Of a stretch of 64,000 nt of DNA, positions 52,149 to 60,302 are shown one piece after another (the first letter of the stretch is position 1; every line of letters starts with the position of its first letter). Both the position numbers and the translations under genes were made by a program. Source of the DNA: Methanoculleus horonobensis (GTDB lineage Archaea; Halobacteriota; Methanomicrobia; Methanomicrobiales; Methanoculleaceae); NCBI RefSeq assembly GCF_001602375.1, contig NZ_BCNY01000014.1, positions 456,194 through 520,193 on the forward strand, read 5' to 3'. The notes under the pieces are model-generated. The model worked only from the letters and a program-made list of their open reading frames with translations, was not told where the DNA came from and did not search any database.

Positions 52149-53735
52149 ATGGCGGACATACTGACGTTCGTCCTGATCGCGCTCTACTTCTTCGTGCTCA
52201 TCGGCATCGGGAACTGGGCCTCGAAGAAGATCCATAACACCGAGGACTACATCCTCGCCGGGAGATCGCTCGGGTTCTGGGTCTTCACGATCCTGATCGT
52301 CTGCTCGATCTGTAGCGGGATGACCCTGCTCGGCGTGAGCGGATTCGGCTACAACTCGGGCTGGCCCGGGATCTGGGAGCAGATCTTCGTCCCGCTCGCG
52401 GCCGCGTTCTGTATCATCTTCTTCGGGGTGAAACTCCAGGCCATCGGGAAGGAGCGGGGTTACCTGACCGTCCAGGACTACCTCGCCGACCGGTTCGAGA
52501 GCCCGCGGGCGCTCAGGGCGCTCTCGGCGGTCTCCGGGATCATCGTCTCGCTGATCTACCTTGTCGGGCAGTACGCCGCGATCAGCATCGTCATCGTCTG
52601 GCTCTTCGGGATCCCGCACTGGCAGGCGCTGCTCATCGCCGGGGTCATCATCACCGCCTATACGGTCGTCGGCGGGCTCTACGCCGTCTCCTGGACGACC
52701 CTCTTCCAGGGCGGGATCCTGATCTTCGGCGTCCTCCTGATGGCGCCGTTCGTCGTCATGAGTGCCGGCGGGCTCACTCACATCAACACGGTCATTGCCG
52801 GGATCGACCCGAACTTCGTCGAGCCGTGGTTCCCGAGCCCGGCGTATGCCGCATACGCGTACGCGACGCCCGAGTTCCTGGTCTCGTTCGGCATCCTCCT
52901 GATGGTCGGCCTCGCCTGCGCGCCGCACGTCGTCAACAACGTCCTGGCCGCAAAAGAGGCGCGCTACTTCAAGTGGGCGCCGCTCGTCGCGTTCGCCATC
53001 TACGCGGTCGTGATGTTCCTCGTCAAGTTCACCGGGTTTGCCGTCCGCTCGCTCGTCGAGGAGGGAAAACTGGTGCTCCCGAACGCCGTGAACGCCCAGG
53101 ATTACTCCTTCATCCTGGGGGTCGAACACGCGATGCCGAACGTGGCGTTCTGGGCGCTCTTCGCGGTGATCGTCCTTGCGGCGGTGATGTCGACGACCGA
53201 TCGGCTGATGCTCACGGTCGGCACGTCGTTCGCGTGGGACATCTACAAGAACATCTTCCGCCCCTCGGCGACCGATAAGGAAGTGCTCCTCGTCTCGAAG
53301 GTCGCGATCGTCCTCGGGGCCGGTGGCACGCTCCTCCTTGCCATCAACCCGCCGGAGATGCTCGCGTGGCTGATCTGGATGGGGATCGGGGTGATGCTCG
53401 CGACGTTCGCGGTTCCGCTGCTTGCCGGGCTCTACTGGCGCGGTGCGACCGGCGAGGGAGCGATCGCGAGCATGGCGACGGGGCTCGTCGCGGCCGGCAT
53501 CTTCGGATACTACTCCAAGTTCGTCGGATCGCTTCCCGTGCACTTCAGCCTCTATGCACTCGTGCTCTCGCTCGTCGCGATGGTTGTCGTCAGCCTCCTC
53601 ACCGCCCGGAGTTCGGCCGATGTGCTCGACGGCACCCGGACCGGCTGGTTCATTCAGTCTCCCGGGAGCGCCCCGCGGCCGGGCGCACCGGGGGCGACCC
53701 GGCTCGCCGATAAGGACTCGCCCCGCCGGCAGTGA
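52149..53735 (+). CDS. Sodium:solute symporter family (SSS) transporter
   Basis: The 528-residue protein has about 13 membrane helices. Family landmarks: an N-terminal region with NTEDYILAGRSLGFW, SAVSGIIVSLIYLVGQYAA, GGLYAVSWTTLFQGGILIFG near the middle (the SSS signature region) and AAVMSTTDRLMLTVGTSFAWD with helix 8. A soluble C-terminal tail of about 40 residues (GSAPRPGAPGATRLADK) follows. The solute is not identifiable; acetate, proline and pantothenate carriers belong to this family. It is preceded without a gap by its small partner. Confidence 0.92.
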   Translation: MADILTFVLIALYFFVLIGIGNWASKKIHNTEDYILAGRSLGFWVFTILIVCSICSGMTLLGVSGFGYNSGWPGIWEQIFVPLAAAFCIIFFGVKLQAIGKERGYLTVQDYLADRFESPRALRALSAVSGIIVSLIYLVGQYAAISIVIVWLFGIPHWQALLIAGVIITAYTVVGGLYAVSWTTLFQGGILIFGVLLMAPFVVMSAGGLTHINTVIAGIDPNFVEPWFPSPAYAAYAYATPEFLVSFGILLMVGLACAPHVVNNVLAAKEARYFKWAPLVAFAIYAVVMFLVKFTGFAVRSLVEEGKLVLPNAVNAQDYSFILGVEHAMPNVAFWALFAVIVLAAVMSTTDRLMLTVGTSFAWDIYKNIFRPSATDKEVLLVSKVAIVLGAGGTLLLAINPPEMLAWLIWMGIGVMLATFAVPLLAGLYWRGATGEGAIASMATGLVAAGIFGYYSKFVGSLPVHFSLYALVLSLVAMVVVSLLTARSSADVLDGTRTGWFIQSPGSAPRPGAPGATRLADKDSPRRQ

Positions 53736-53918
53736 CGGCGGAACCCTACTGTTTTTCGCGCATCTGCACAAGACCGGGTCGCCGTGACGGAGTACCACCC
53801 AGCGACCCCGGTCTCCCGCCCGATCGCCTTCGCAAAGTCCATATCCCCATGAGCGAACATCTAAACTGTTGACTCGACCGGTGGAGAGCGGAACCGAACC
53901 GGATCGCTTGAGGTTGCC

Positions 53919-54710
53919 ATGAAGACCATCATCTACTATTTTACCGGCACGGGCAACTCCCTTGCCGCTGCAAAGAAGGTCGCCGAATCCCTCGGGGATA
54001 GCGGGCTCGTCCCGATTGCATCGCTTGCGAAGACCGCGGATACGATCACCCCGGCGGCCGGTCGGGTCGGGATCGTCTGCCCGGTCTACTTCTCCGGGCT
54101 CCCGGCGATGGTGGCGGCGTTTTCTGAGCGTCTCGACCTCGCCGCGGCAGACTACGTCTTCTCGGTCGTCACGCACGGAGGAGGCGGAGGCTCTGCGGCT
54201 CTCCGGCAGCTCGACGGGATCCTGATCGATAAGGCCGGAAGGGGGCTCGATGCGGGGTTCGCGGTCAGCATGCCGGGAAACTACATCCTGATGTACGCGT
54301 CACCCGCGGGAGAGAAGCGGGATCGCATCCTTGCCGCGGCGGACGCGGAACTCGAGGCGATCGCGGGCCGAATCCGGCAGGAGGAGAAAGCGAACCTCCC
54401 GCACGCGCCTCTGACACGCCTCATCAAGGCCGTCATGTACCCCCGGTTCCGCTCCCGGGTTCACGGGGAAGACCGCAGGTTCACGGTGACCGAAGCATGC
54501 ACGTCCTGCGGTATCTGCGCGAGGGTCTGCCCGGCGGAGAACATCGAGATGGTCGACGGCCGGCCGGTCTGGAACCACCGGTGCGAACTCTGCTGCGGGT
54601 GCATCCACCTCTGCCCGGCCGGGGCGATCCAGGCCGGCAAGGCTACCGAAGGAAGGCAGCGCTACCGGAACCCATCGGTCGGCGTCGCCGAACTGGAGCG
54701 CCGGCCATGA
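53919..54710 (+). CDS. EFR1-family flavodoxin-ferredoxin fusion, copy 1
   Basis: The 263-residue protein has an N-terminal flavodoxin-like part with IIYYFTGTGNSLAAAKKV (FMN phosphate loop). The C-terminal part holds two [4Fe-4S] clusters: CTSCGICARVCP (about 194-205) and CELCCGCIHLCP (about 222-233). It fits the EFR1 family of unknown redox partner. It is 31% of an apparent operon of five redox genes. Its stop overlaps the second copy by four bases (ATGA). Confidence 0.87.
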   Translation: MKTIIYYFTGTGNSLAAAKKVAESLGDSGLVPIASLAKTADTITPAAGRVGIVCPVYFSGLPAMVAAFSERLDLAAADYVFSVVTHGGGGGSAALRQLDGILIDKAGRGLDAGFAVSMPGNYILMYASPAGEKRDRILAAADAELEAIAGRIRQEEKANLPHAPLTRLIKAVMYPRFRSRVHGEDRRFTVTEACTSCGICARVCPAENIEMVDGRPVWNHRCELCCGCIHLCPAGAIQAGKATEGRQRYRNPSVGVAELERRP

Positions 54711-55525
54711 AGACCGTCATCTACTACTTCACCGGCACGGGAAACTCCCTTGCCGCGGCGAGGAAGATTGCCGGAGCTCTCGGGGAGACCGAACTCGTCC
54801 CGATCGCATCGCTCGCGGATACCCCGGGTGCCGTCACCCCGGCGGCCGACCGGGTCGGGATCGTCTGCCCGGTCTACGACTGCGGGGTGCCGGTGATGGT
54901 CGCCAGGTTCGCGGAACGGCTCGACCTTTCGGGTGCGGAGTATACCTTCGCGGTCGTCACGATGGGCGGGATAGGGGTCTCGGCGCTCCACCAGCTCGAT
55001 AGGATCCTCCGTGAGCGGCAGGGCCGAAAACTCGACGCCGCGTTTGCCGTCAAAATGCCCGGCAACTTCCCGCCGCTCATGCGGTCGGTGCCGGGCGAGA
55101 AGTGTGGTAAGACCCTCGGCAGGGCAGACAGACGGCTTACCGAGATCGCGGAGGCGATCGGGAGCGGCCGTTCGGTCTCCCCGGGGTTCGAGCCCGTCTC
55201 CTGGCTCATGAACACCCTGAGTTACGGATCGCTTGCAAAGAGCGCCCATAATGCGGGCGAACGCTTCTTAGTCTCGGACGCCTGCACCGGCTGCGGCACC
55301 TGCGTGAGGGTCTGCCCGGCGGGCAACCTCACCCTCGTCGACGGCCGACCGGTCTGGGGCCGGAAGTGCGAGATCTGCTGTGCCTGCCTCCACTTCTGCC
55401 CGACGGAGGCGATCCAGCTCCACGTGATGCTCGGGACGGAGGGGCGGGGGCGGTACCGGCACCCGGATCTCACGGTTGCGGATATGAAAGCGCAGCGTGG
55501 AGCCTCAGGGGAGAACCGTTCGTAA
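54707..55525 (+). CDS. EFR1-family flavodoxin-ferredoxin fusion, copy 2
   Basis: The 272-residue paralogue is very similar to copy 1 in the flavodoxin part: VIYYFTGTGNSLAAARKIAG, and RVGIVCPVYDCGVPVMVARF against RVGIVCPVYFSGLPAMVAAF. The ferredoxin part has CTGCGTCVRVCP and CEICCACLHFCP. The region between the two domains (SWLMNTLSYGSLAKSAHNAG) differs. The tandem copy points to a local duplication with diverged partners. It is followed after nine bases by the DUF4332 gene. Confidence 0.87.
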   Translation: MKTVIYYFTGTGNSLAAARKIAGALGETELVPIASLADTPGAVTPAADRVGIVCPVYDCGVPVMVARFAERLDLSGAEYTFAVVTMGGIGVSALHQLDRILRERQGRKLDAAFAVKMPGNFPPLMRSVPGEKCGKTLGRADRRLTEIAEAIGSGRSVSPGFEPVSWLMNTLSYGSLAKSAHNAGERFLVSDACTGCGTCVRVCPAGNLTLVDGRPVWGRKCEICCACLHFCPTEAIQLHVMLGTEGRGRYRHPDLTVADMKAQRGASGENRS

Positions 55526-55534
55526 GAGGTGACT

Positions 55535-56194
55535 ATGCCGTACTACATCGATGCCGAAAGAGTAAGCCTTGACGACCTGAAGAAGAGGATTGAAGAGACC
55601 GATCTGGTTCCAAGCCGCTCGTCTCTCCTGGAAGATATTGACGGAACATTTTCGAAACTCAAAGCGCATGGCTTCGGAACCCTCGCGGATCTGCGGAAGG
55701 CGTTGAAGAATCCAAAAAAGATACCCGCACTTTCAACGGAGACCGGAGTCGACCCGGCGTACCTGACATTGCTGCGCCGGGAGATCGAGGGTTATTTCCC
55801 AAAAGCACACCCCGTAAGCGCTTTTGACTGGTTCCGGAAGGCCGATCTCGATAACCTGGAGGGCAGCGGTCTGAAGAACACCGTTCTCCTCTACGATGCT
55901 CTGGCCTCTCCCGGAAGACGGGAGGAGACCGCAGCCGCTCTCGGCATCGATCCCGATTGTATCGATTCTCTCTACGCGCTGGCCGATCTCACGAGGATCC
56001 AGTGGGTAAGCCCCACAGCAGCCAGGATGCTGGTCGCTGCGGGGTATACGGATGCAAAAGCGGTTGCAGCTGCAGATCCGGAGGAGTTGTGCAGCGATCT
56101 CGATCGGGTCAACAGGGAACATACCTTCTTCAAAGGAACGATCGGTCTTCGAGACGTCAGGCGGCTGGTGAAAGCGGCGTCGTATCTTTCGTAG
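55535..56194 (+). CDS. DUF4332 helix-hairpin-helix protein
   Basis: The 219-residue protein fits the DUF4332 family, with repeated helical hairpins resembling HhH nucleic-acid-binding modules. One unit ends FGTLADLRKALKNPKKIPAL and is followed by AYLTLLRREIEGYFPKAHPV; another contains VSPTAARMLVAAGYTDAKAV. GAGGTGACT directly before the ATG at 55535 is the ribosome site. Its place after two flavodoxin-ferredoxin genes is unexplained; the function is unknown. Confidence 0.75.
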   Translation: MPYYIDAERVSLDDLKKRIEETDLVPSRSSLLEDIDGTFSKLKAHGFGTLADLRKALKNPKKIPALSTETGVDPAYLTLLRREIEGYFPKAHPVSAFDWFRKADLDNLEGSGLKNTVLLYDALASPGRREETAAALGIDPDCIDSLYALADLTRIQWVSPTAARMLVAAGYTDAKAVAAADPEELCSDLDRVNREHTFFKGTIGLRDVRRLVKAASYLS

Positions 56195-56248
56195 CCGGGG
56201 GAGTTCACCTGCAACGGTTCGCGGCTGGCCAAACTCCTTCAGGGCGGG

Positions 56249-56286
56249 TAAATGGGATTATGGGAGTAATTATCCATTTATTTTCT
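56249..56286 (+). terminator. Possible terminator after DUF4332
   Basis: TAAATGG (56249-56255) and CCATTTA (56274-56280) form a 7-base dyad with an 18-base loop, followed by TTTTCTC. It lies 55 bases past the DUF4332 stop, in the 277-base gap before the NapH-like genes, which otherwise shows no clear signal. Confidence 0.4.
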
Positions 56287-56471
56287 CAACCGCTTCTTTC
56301 CCGTGGTGGAATCGCCATGCAAAAATGTTATTGCACCCTTTTGATAAAACTAGGAATGTTGCTCTCTGCGTGCACTCACGGCCCTCCGTACCGGCAGATC
56401 CCATGAGCGATGGATTGTTCCGGCGGTGTGAGAGACCCGCACGACCATCAGATCAGCATAAGGGAATTATC

Positions 56472-57230
56472 ATGGCACAGGAAACCCTGTCACAGAAGTC
56501 GCGACTCTCGCGCCAGACGATCAGGAGGGCTATCCTCATCGTCTCGTTCCTCCTCCTCCCGACCACGCTCTTCTACATCTCCCCCATCGTCATCCTGATG
56601 GGGGCGGCCGAAGGTATCGCCACCGGCAGCCTGCTCCTTTTTGCCGCGCTCGCTGTCCTCTCGCTCGGCGTCTCCCGCCTCTGGTGCGGCTGGCTCTGCC
56701 CGATGGGGGCGTGGCAGGAGATCTGTTCGCCCGTCATGAAGCGCAGGGTGGATGGCCGGCGTGACCGGGTCAAGTACGGCGTCACGGTGCTCTGGCTTGG
56801 GCTGCTCGCGTACCTCTTCATCGGTGCCGGCGGCATCCTCGCGGTCGATCCCTTCTACGGCACGGTGAACGGGCTCTCGATCACGTCCGTCGATACCCTG
56901 ATGATCGCGGGCTTCATATTCCTCGGGATCTTCGCCGTCGCGTTCGTCATGGGCCGTCGCGGCTTCTGCCGCGTCATCTGCCCGACCGCCGTCCTGATGA
57001 TCGTCGGCCGGAAGATCCGGAACGCTGTCGGCTGGCCGGCGCTTCAGCTCGCTGCCGATCCCGGCCGCTGCATCGACTGCGGGAAATGCTCGAAGGCGTG
57101 CCCGATGGGCCTCGACGTTCACGGCAGGGTCCGGGAAGGGCAGATGGAGAGTGCCGAGTGCATCCTCTGCGCCGCTTGCGCGGACGCCTGCCCGGAGGGC
57201 GTGATCACCTACGGCGCGGGAGGCCGGTGA
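56472..57230 (+). CDS. NapH/MauN-type membrane 4Fe-4S protein, copy 1
   Basis: The 252-residue protein has about five membrane helices and NapH-like cysteine motifs: WCGWLCPMGAWQEI (about 72-85) and GFCRVICPTAV (about 170-180). The C-terminal domain has two ferredoxin clusters CIDCGKCSKACP and CILCAACADACP. Such proteins pass electrons across or along the membrane to partners. The start is the ATG at 56472. It is followed after 24 bases by a paralogue. Confidence 0.87.
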   Translation: MAQETLSQKSRLSRQTIRRAILIVSFLLLPTTLFYISPIVILMGAAEGIATGSLLLFAALAVLSLGVSRLWCGWLCPMGAWQEICSPVMKRRVDGRRDRVKYGVTVLWLGLLAYLFIGAGGILAVDPFYGTVNGLSITSVDTLMIAGFIFLGIFAVAFVMGRRGFCRVICPTAVLMIVGRKIRNAVGWPALQLAADPGRCIDCGKCSKACPMGLDVHGRVREGQMESAECILCAACADACPEGVITYGAGGR

Positions 57231-57254
57231 GCGCCCGCCGCGGAGAACTGCGTT

Positions 57255-58022
57255 ATGGAGCCGGAACGGGGAAGTAGATCCGGAAACAGGCCGGCGCTGC
57301 GCCAGAGGATACGGATAGCACTCCTCATCTTCTCGTTCGTGCTGATGCCGGTGACCTTCGCCTACGTCTCCTGCCCGCTCATCACCGAGGGTGCGTCGCA
57401 GGGCATCGCCACCGGCGGCCTCTTCGTGTTCACGTTCCTCTTCGTCGGCTCGCTCTTCTTCGGAAGGCTCTGGTGCGGCTACCTCTGCCCCGCGGGCGGC
57501 CTGCAGGAGATCTATACCCGGATAAACGGAAGACCGGTGACGGCCGGGTGGCTGAACTACCTCAAATACCCCGTCTTCCTCGGGATCTTCGGCTCCATCG
57601 CGCTCGCCGTCTACTCCGCCGGGGGCCTCTGGGTCTTCGACCCGTTTTACCAGACCGGCAACGGGATCTCGGTCGACCGGCCGGGCGGATACGCCCTCCT
57701 CTACGGCCAGATCGTCTTCATCACCGTCTTCGCCCTCCTCGCCGGGAGACGGGGGTTCTGCCACACCTTCTGCCCGATCGCGGTGATGCTGATCGTCGGG
57801 CGGAAGGTCCGGAACCTCGTCGGGTGGCCGGCGCTCCGCCTCGCGGCCGCACCGGAGCGCTGTGTGGACTGCGGGAGGTGCTCGCGGGCCTGTCCGATGA
57901 GCCTCGACGTCCGCGGCATGGTCAGGGATGGGCGGATGGAGAATACGGAGTGCATCCTCTGCGGCGAATGCGTCGACACCTGCCCGGAGGGCGCCGTCAG
58001 ATACGCGTGGAGGGGACGATGA
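57255..58022 (+). CDS. NapH/MauN-type membrane 4Fe-4S protein, copy 2
   Basis: The 255-residue paralogue of the previous gene has WCGYLCPAGGLQEI, GFCHTFCPIAV and the clusters CVDCGRCSRACP and CILCGECVDTCP. The cytoplasmic N-terminus is longer and basic (MEPERGSRSGNRPALRQRIR). Many positions are shared, such as GRKVRNLVGWPALRLAA against GRKIRNAVGWPALQLAA. It overlaps the following gene by four bases. Confidence 0.87.
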   Translation: MEPERGSRSGNRPALRQRIRIALLIFSFVLMPVTFAYVSCPLITEGASQGIATGGLFVFTFLFVGSLFFGRLWCGYLCPAGGLQEIYTRINGRPVTAGWLNYLKYPVFLGIFGSIALAVYSAGGLWVFDPFYQTGNGISVDRPGGYALLYGQIVFITVFALLAGRRGFCHTFCPIAVMLIVGRKVRNLVGWPALRLAAAPERCVDCGRCSRACPMSLDVRGMVRDGRMENTECILCGECVDTCPEGAVRYAWRGR

Positions 58023-58594
58023 TCGTCGATACCGTCTCCTCCGCCATCCGGAACGTCTCGTCGGGAAGAGCGCTCCTTGCGTCGTTCGCCTTCTTCGCCG
58101 TCTCGGCGGCCCTGATCAACGGCCGGCCGTTCGGCCTTTCCGCACTCACAGAGCTCACGGGCGGCGCAGGTATCCTCGACATGGAGTTCACCTACACGCC
58201 GGTGCAGGCATACGCGATGCTTGCGGCGCTCGGGGACGCCGGGCGGGCGTTCTACCTGACGCGGATCGTGCCGCTCGACCTCGTCTTCCCGCTGGCGTAT
58301 ACGCTCTTTTATGCCGTTACCATATCCTGGCTCCTCTCCCGGTGGCTCCCGGCGGGCAGCCCCTGGATGCGCCTCAACCTCGTCCCGCTCGTCGCGGGCG
58401 CCGCCGACTACTGCGAGAACATCGGGGTCATCGCGATGCTCCTCGCCTACCCGGCGGAGCTCTACGGGGTTGCGGCGTTCACCGCCGTGATCTCGCCGAT
58501 CAAGTACACGTTCATCGCGGTCAGCGTGCTGCTCATCCTCGCTGCGGCCGCCGGATGGGCTGCGAGCGGCCTACGGCACCGGGCCGGCGCGTAA
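58019..58594 (+). CDS. Polytopic membrane protein of unknown function
   Basis: The 191-residue protein has about four or five hydrophobic helices (ALLASFAFFAVSAALI, VFPLAYTLFYAVTISWLL, AVSVLLILAAAAGWAAS). The motif AGAADYCENIGVIAMLL has an acidic membrane-edge segment that may be functional. I recognise no named family. Its ATG overlaps the stop of the second NapH-like gene (ATGA), so it is probably translated with it and may form the membrane partner of the Fe-S proteins. Confidence 0.75.
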   Translation: MIVDTVSSAIRNVSSGRALLASFAFFAVSAALINGRPFGLSALTELTGGAGILDMEFTYTPVQAYAMLAALGDAGRAFYLTRIVPLDLVFPLAYTLFYAVTISWLLSRWLPAGSPWMRLNLVPLVAGAADYCENIGVIAMLLAYPAELYGVAAFTAVISPIKYTFIAVSVLLILAAAAGWAASGLRHRAGA

Positions 58595-58663
58595 CCATCT
58601 TTCGCAAGGTATATCCCGTCCGCTTGCTTCAGTTCCGTATATAAAACGCGAGCAGGCAAGATC

Positions 58664-60058
58664 ATGCAGATCGCTGTCATTTCCGGGAGCCCCAAGGGCG
58701 AGATGAGCGTCACCCTGCAGTATCTCCGGTTCCTCGAGGAGGCATTTTTGGAGCATACCTTCTCCGTGGTGCATGCAGGGCGGGATATCAGGTCGATTGA
58801 GCGGCAGGAGGAGGCGTGGGAGAGGCTGCTCGCCACGGTGGCGGAGTCCGACGGCGTGCTCTGGGCGACCCCGGTCTACGTCATGCTGGTTCCGGCCCAG
58901 TTGAAGCGGTTCATCGAACTGATCGGCGAGCGGAACGCGACTGATGCGTTTTTTGGGAAGTACGCCGCCTGCCTCACCACCTCCATCCACTACTTCGACC
59001 ACACCGCCCACGCCTACCTGCACGGGATCTGCGACGACCTTACCATGCGCTACGTCGGCTCCTGCTCGGCCCACATGGAGGACCTCAAGAGCGAGGCGTT
59101 CCAGGAGCAGCTCGTCCTCTTCTTCTCCGACTTCCTGGAGGCGATTGCAGAACAGCGCCCGGTTCAGCGGGTGTTTCCACCGCTCCCCGCTCCTTTGGCC
59201 CCCTGCTCCCCGGCGGCCCCGCCGGCCGCGGTCGATACCCGTGGAAAGCGGGTGGTCATCCTCCACGATGGAGAGCCCGGTTGGGGCCTCGCGGCGATGG
59301 TCGGCGGGCTTGCTGCGTGCTATGGGAACTCCGCCCGGGTCGCCGATATCCGGGACGCCGGGATGAAAGGCGGTTGCCTGGGGTGCTGCCGGTGCGCCCT
59401 CGAGAACACCTGCGTCTACGACGACGGCTACCGGGCGTTCTGGGAGGAGTACATCGTCCCGGCGGATATCCTGGTCATGGCCGGAACCGTCCGCGACCGT
59501 TTCCTCTCGGCCGCCTGGAAGCAGTTCTTCGACCGGAGTTTCTCGAACGGGCATGTGCCGGCCTTCAAGGGGAAGCAGGTCGCGTACCTGGTGGATGGGC
59601 CGCTCGGCCATCTCGCGACTCTCCGGGAGGTTCTCACCGGTCTCGCGGTGATGGAAGGGGCCAACCTTGCCGGGATCGTTGCCGGCGAGCCGGGGGGCGA
59701 GATCGACGCCGCCCTGCACGCTCTCGCCGAGCGCTCCGTGAGGCTCTCCGAGCGGGGCTACGTCGCACCGGTCACCTTCCCCGCCGTCGCCGGCCACAAG
59801 GTCTTCCGGGACGAGATCTGGGGAGGAATGCGGGCGATCTTCAAGGCGGACGACCGGTATTACCGGCAGCACGGGCTCTACGACTTCCCCACCCGGGATT
59901 ACGCCAAAAGGATCGGCGTCCGGGCGACCTCTCTTGCAATGGCCATCCCCTCCGTTCGGCGGGACGTGGTGAAGAATATGCCCGCCTACATGATCCAGCC
60001 GCTCGAAAAGGCGATCGCGTCGAGCCGGGTTCTCGCGGAGAGGAAGGCGCAGCGGTAG
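58664..60058 (+). CDS. Double flavodoxin-fold oxidoreductase with Isf-like cysteine motif
   Basis: The protein has 464 residues. Two NADPH-dependent-FMN-reductase-like domains lie in tandem: one from about 1-165 (IAVISGSPKGEMSVTLQYL and WATPVYVMLVPAQLKRFIE), and one from about 190-400 (KRVVILHDGEPGWGLAAMVG). The second has the cluster motif GGCLGCCRCALENTC, like Isf proteins, which the first lacks. A Pro/Ala-rich linker (PPLPAPLAPCSPAAPPAA) joins them. Electron transfer through FMN and possibly [4Fe-4S] is likely. The gene ends two bases before a hydrolase remnant. Confidence 0.82.
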   Translation: MQIAVISGSPKGEMSVTLQYLRFLEEAFLEHTFSVVHAGRDIRSIERQEEAWERLLATVAESDGVLWATPVYVMLVPAQLKRFIELIGERNATDAFFGKYAACLTTSIHYFDHTAHAYLHGICDDLTMRYVGSCSAHMEDLKSEAFQEQLVLFFSDFLEAIAEQRPVQRVFPPLPAPLAPCSPAAPPAAVDTRGKRVVILHDGEPGWGLAAMVGGLAACYGNSARVADIRDAGMKGGCLGCCRCALENTCVYDDGYRAFWEEYIVPADILVMAGTVRDRFLSAAWKQFFDRSFSNGHVPAFKGKQVAYLVDGPLGHLATLREVLTGLAVMEGANLAGIVAGEPGGEIDAALHALAERSVRLSERGYVAPVTFPAVAGHKVFRDEIWGGMRAIFKADDRYYRQHGLYDFPTRDYAKRIGVRATSLAMAIPSVRRDVVKNMPAYMIQPLEKAIASSRVLAERKAQR

Positions 60059-60060
60059 CG

Positions 60061-60165
60061 CGCCCGGGCGCTCTCGAAGGCGGCGGGCACTTCGCGGCCT
60101 GGGAGGAGCCCGAACTCTACGCAGCGGACGTGCGGGAGTTCGTCGGGGAGTTGCGCGACATATAG
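60061..60165 (+). pseudogene. C-terminal remnant of an epoxide-hydrolase-like alpha/beta hydrolase
   Basis: One frame without a plausible start reads EGGGHFAAWEEPELYAADVR and ends EFVGELRDI before TAG at 60163-60165. GGHFAAxEEPExxxxDVRxF is the typical C-terminus of epoxide-hydrolase-like alpha/beta hydrolases, and the His of GGHF is the catalytic base. The rest of the enzyme (about 250 residues) is absent. It sits immediately after the stop of the double flavodoxin gene, so a deletion probably joined the two. Confidence 0.7.
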
Positions 60166-60270
60166 GTCTCGTGGGCGGTGCGGGAGAACCCCGCACTCCG
60201 TGCCGCCCCGGCCGGATAATCCGGGATTTTTACCCCGGAGTGCAGCAACCGCGGGGAAACGGATGGTCAA

Positions 60271-60280
60271 CCATATATGG
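60271..60280 (+). promoter_or_regulatory. TATA box CCATATATGG of the sugar-mutase-like gene
   Basis: The perfect palindrome CCATATATGG lies about 23-32 bases before the GTG start at 60303, so the transcript is probably leaderless. It starts the run of glycosylation genes on the plus strand. Confidence 0.5.
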
Positions 60281-60302
60281 CTTTGGCATAAACAGTACAC
60301 TC

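Noticed and set aside
53743..53860. A minus-strand frame starting MFAHGDMDFAKAIGRETG between the symporter and the first flavodoxin-ferredoxin gene
   Set aside because: I recognise no family, it continues into the symporter as antisense, and no ribosome site or promoter supports it.
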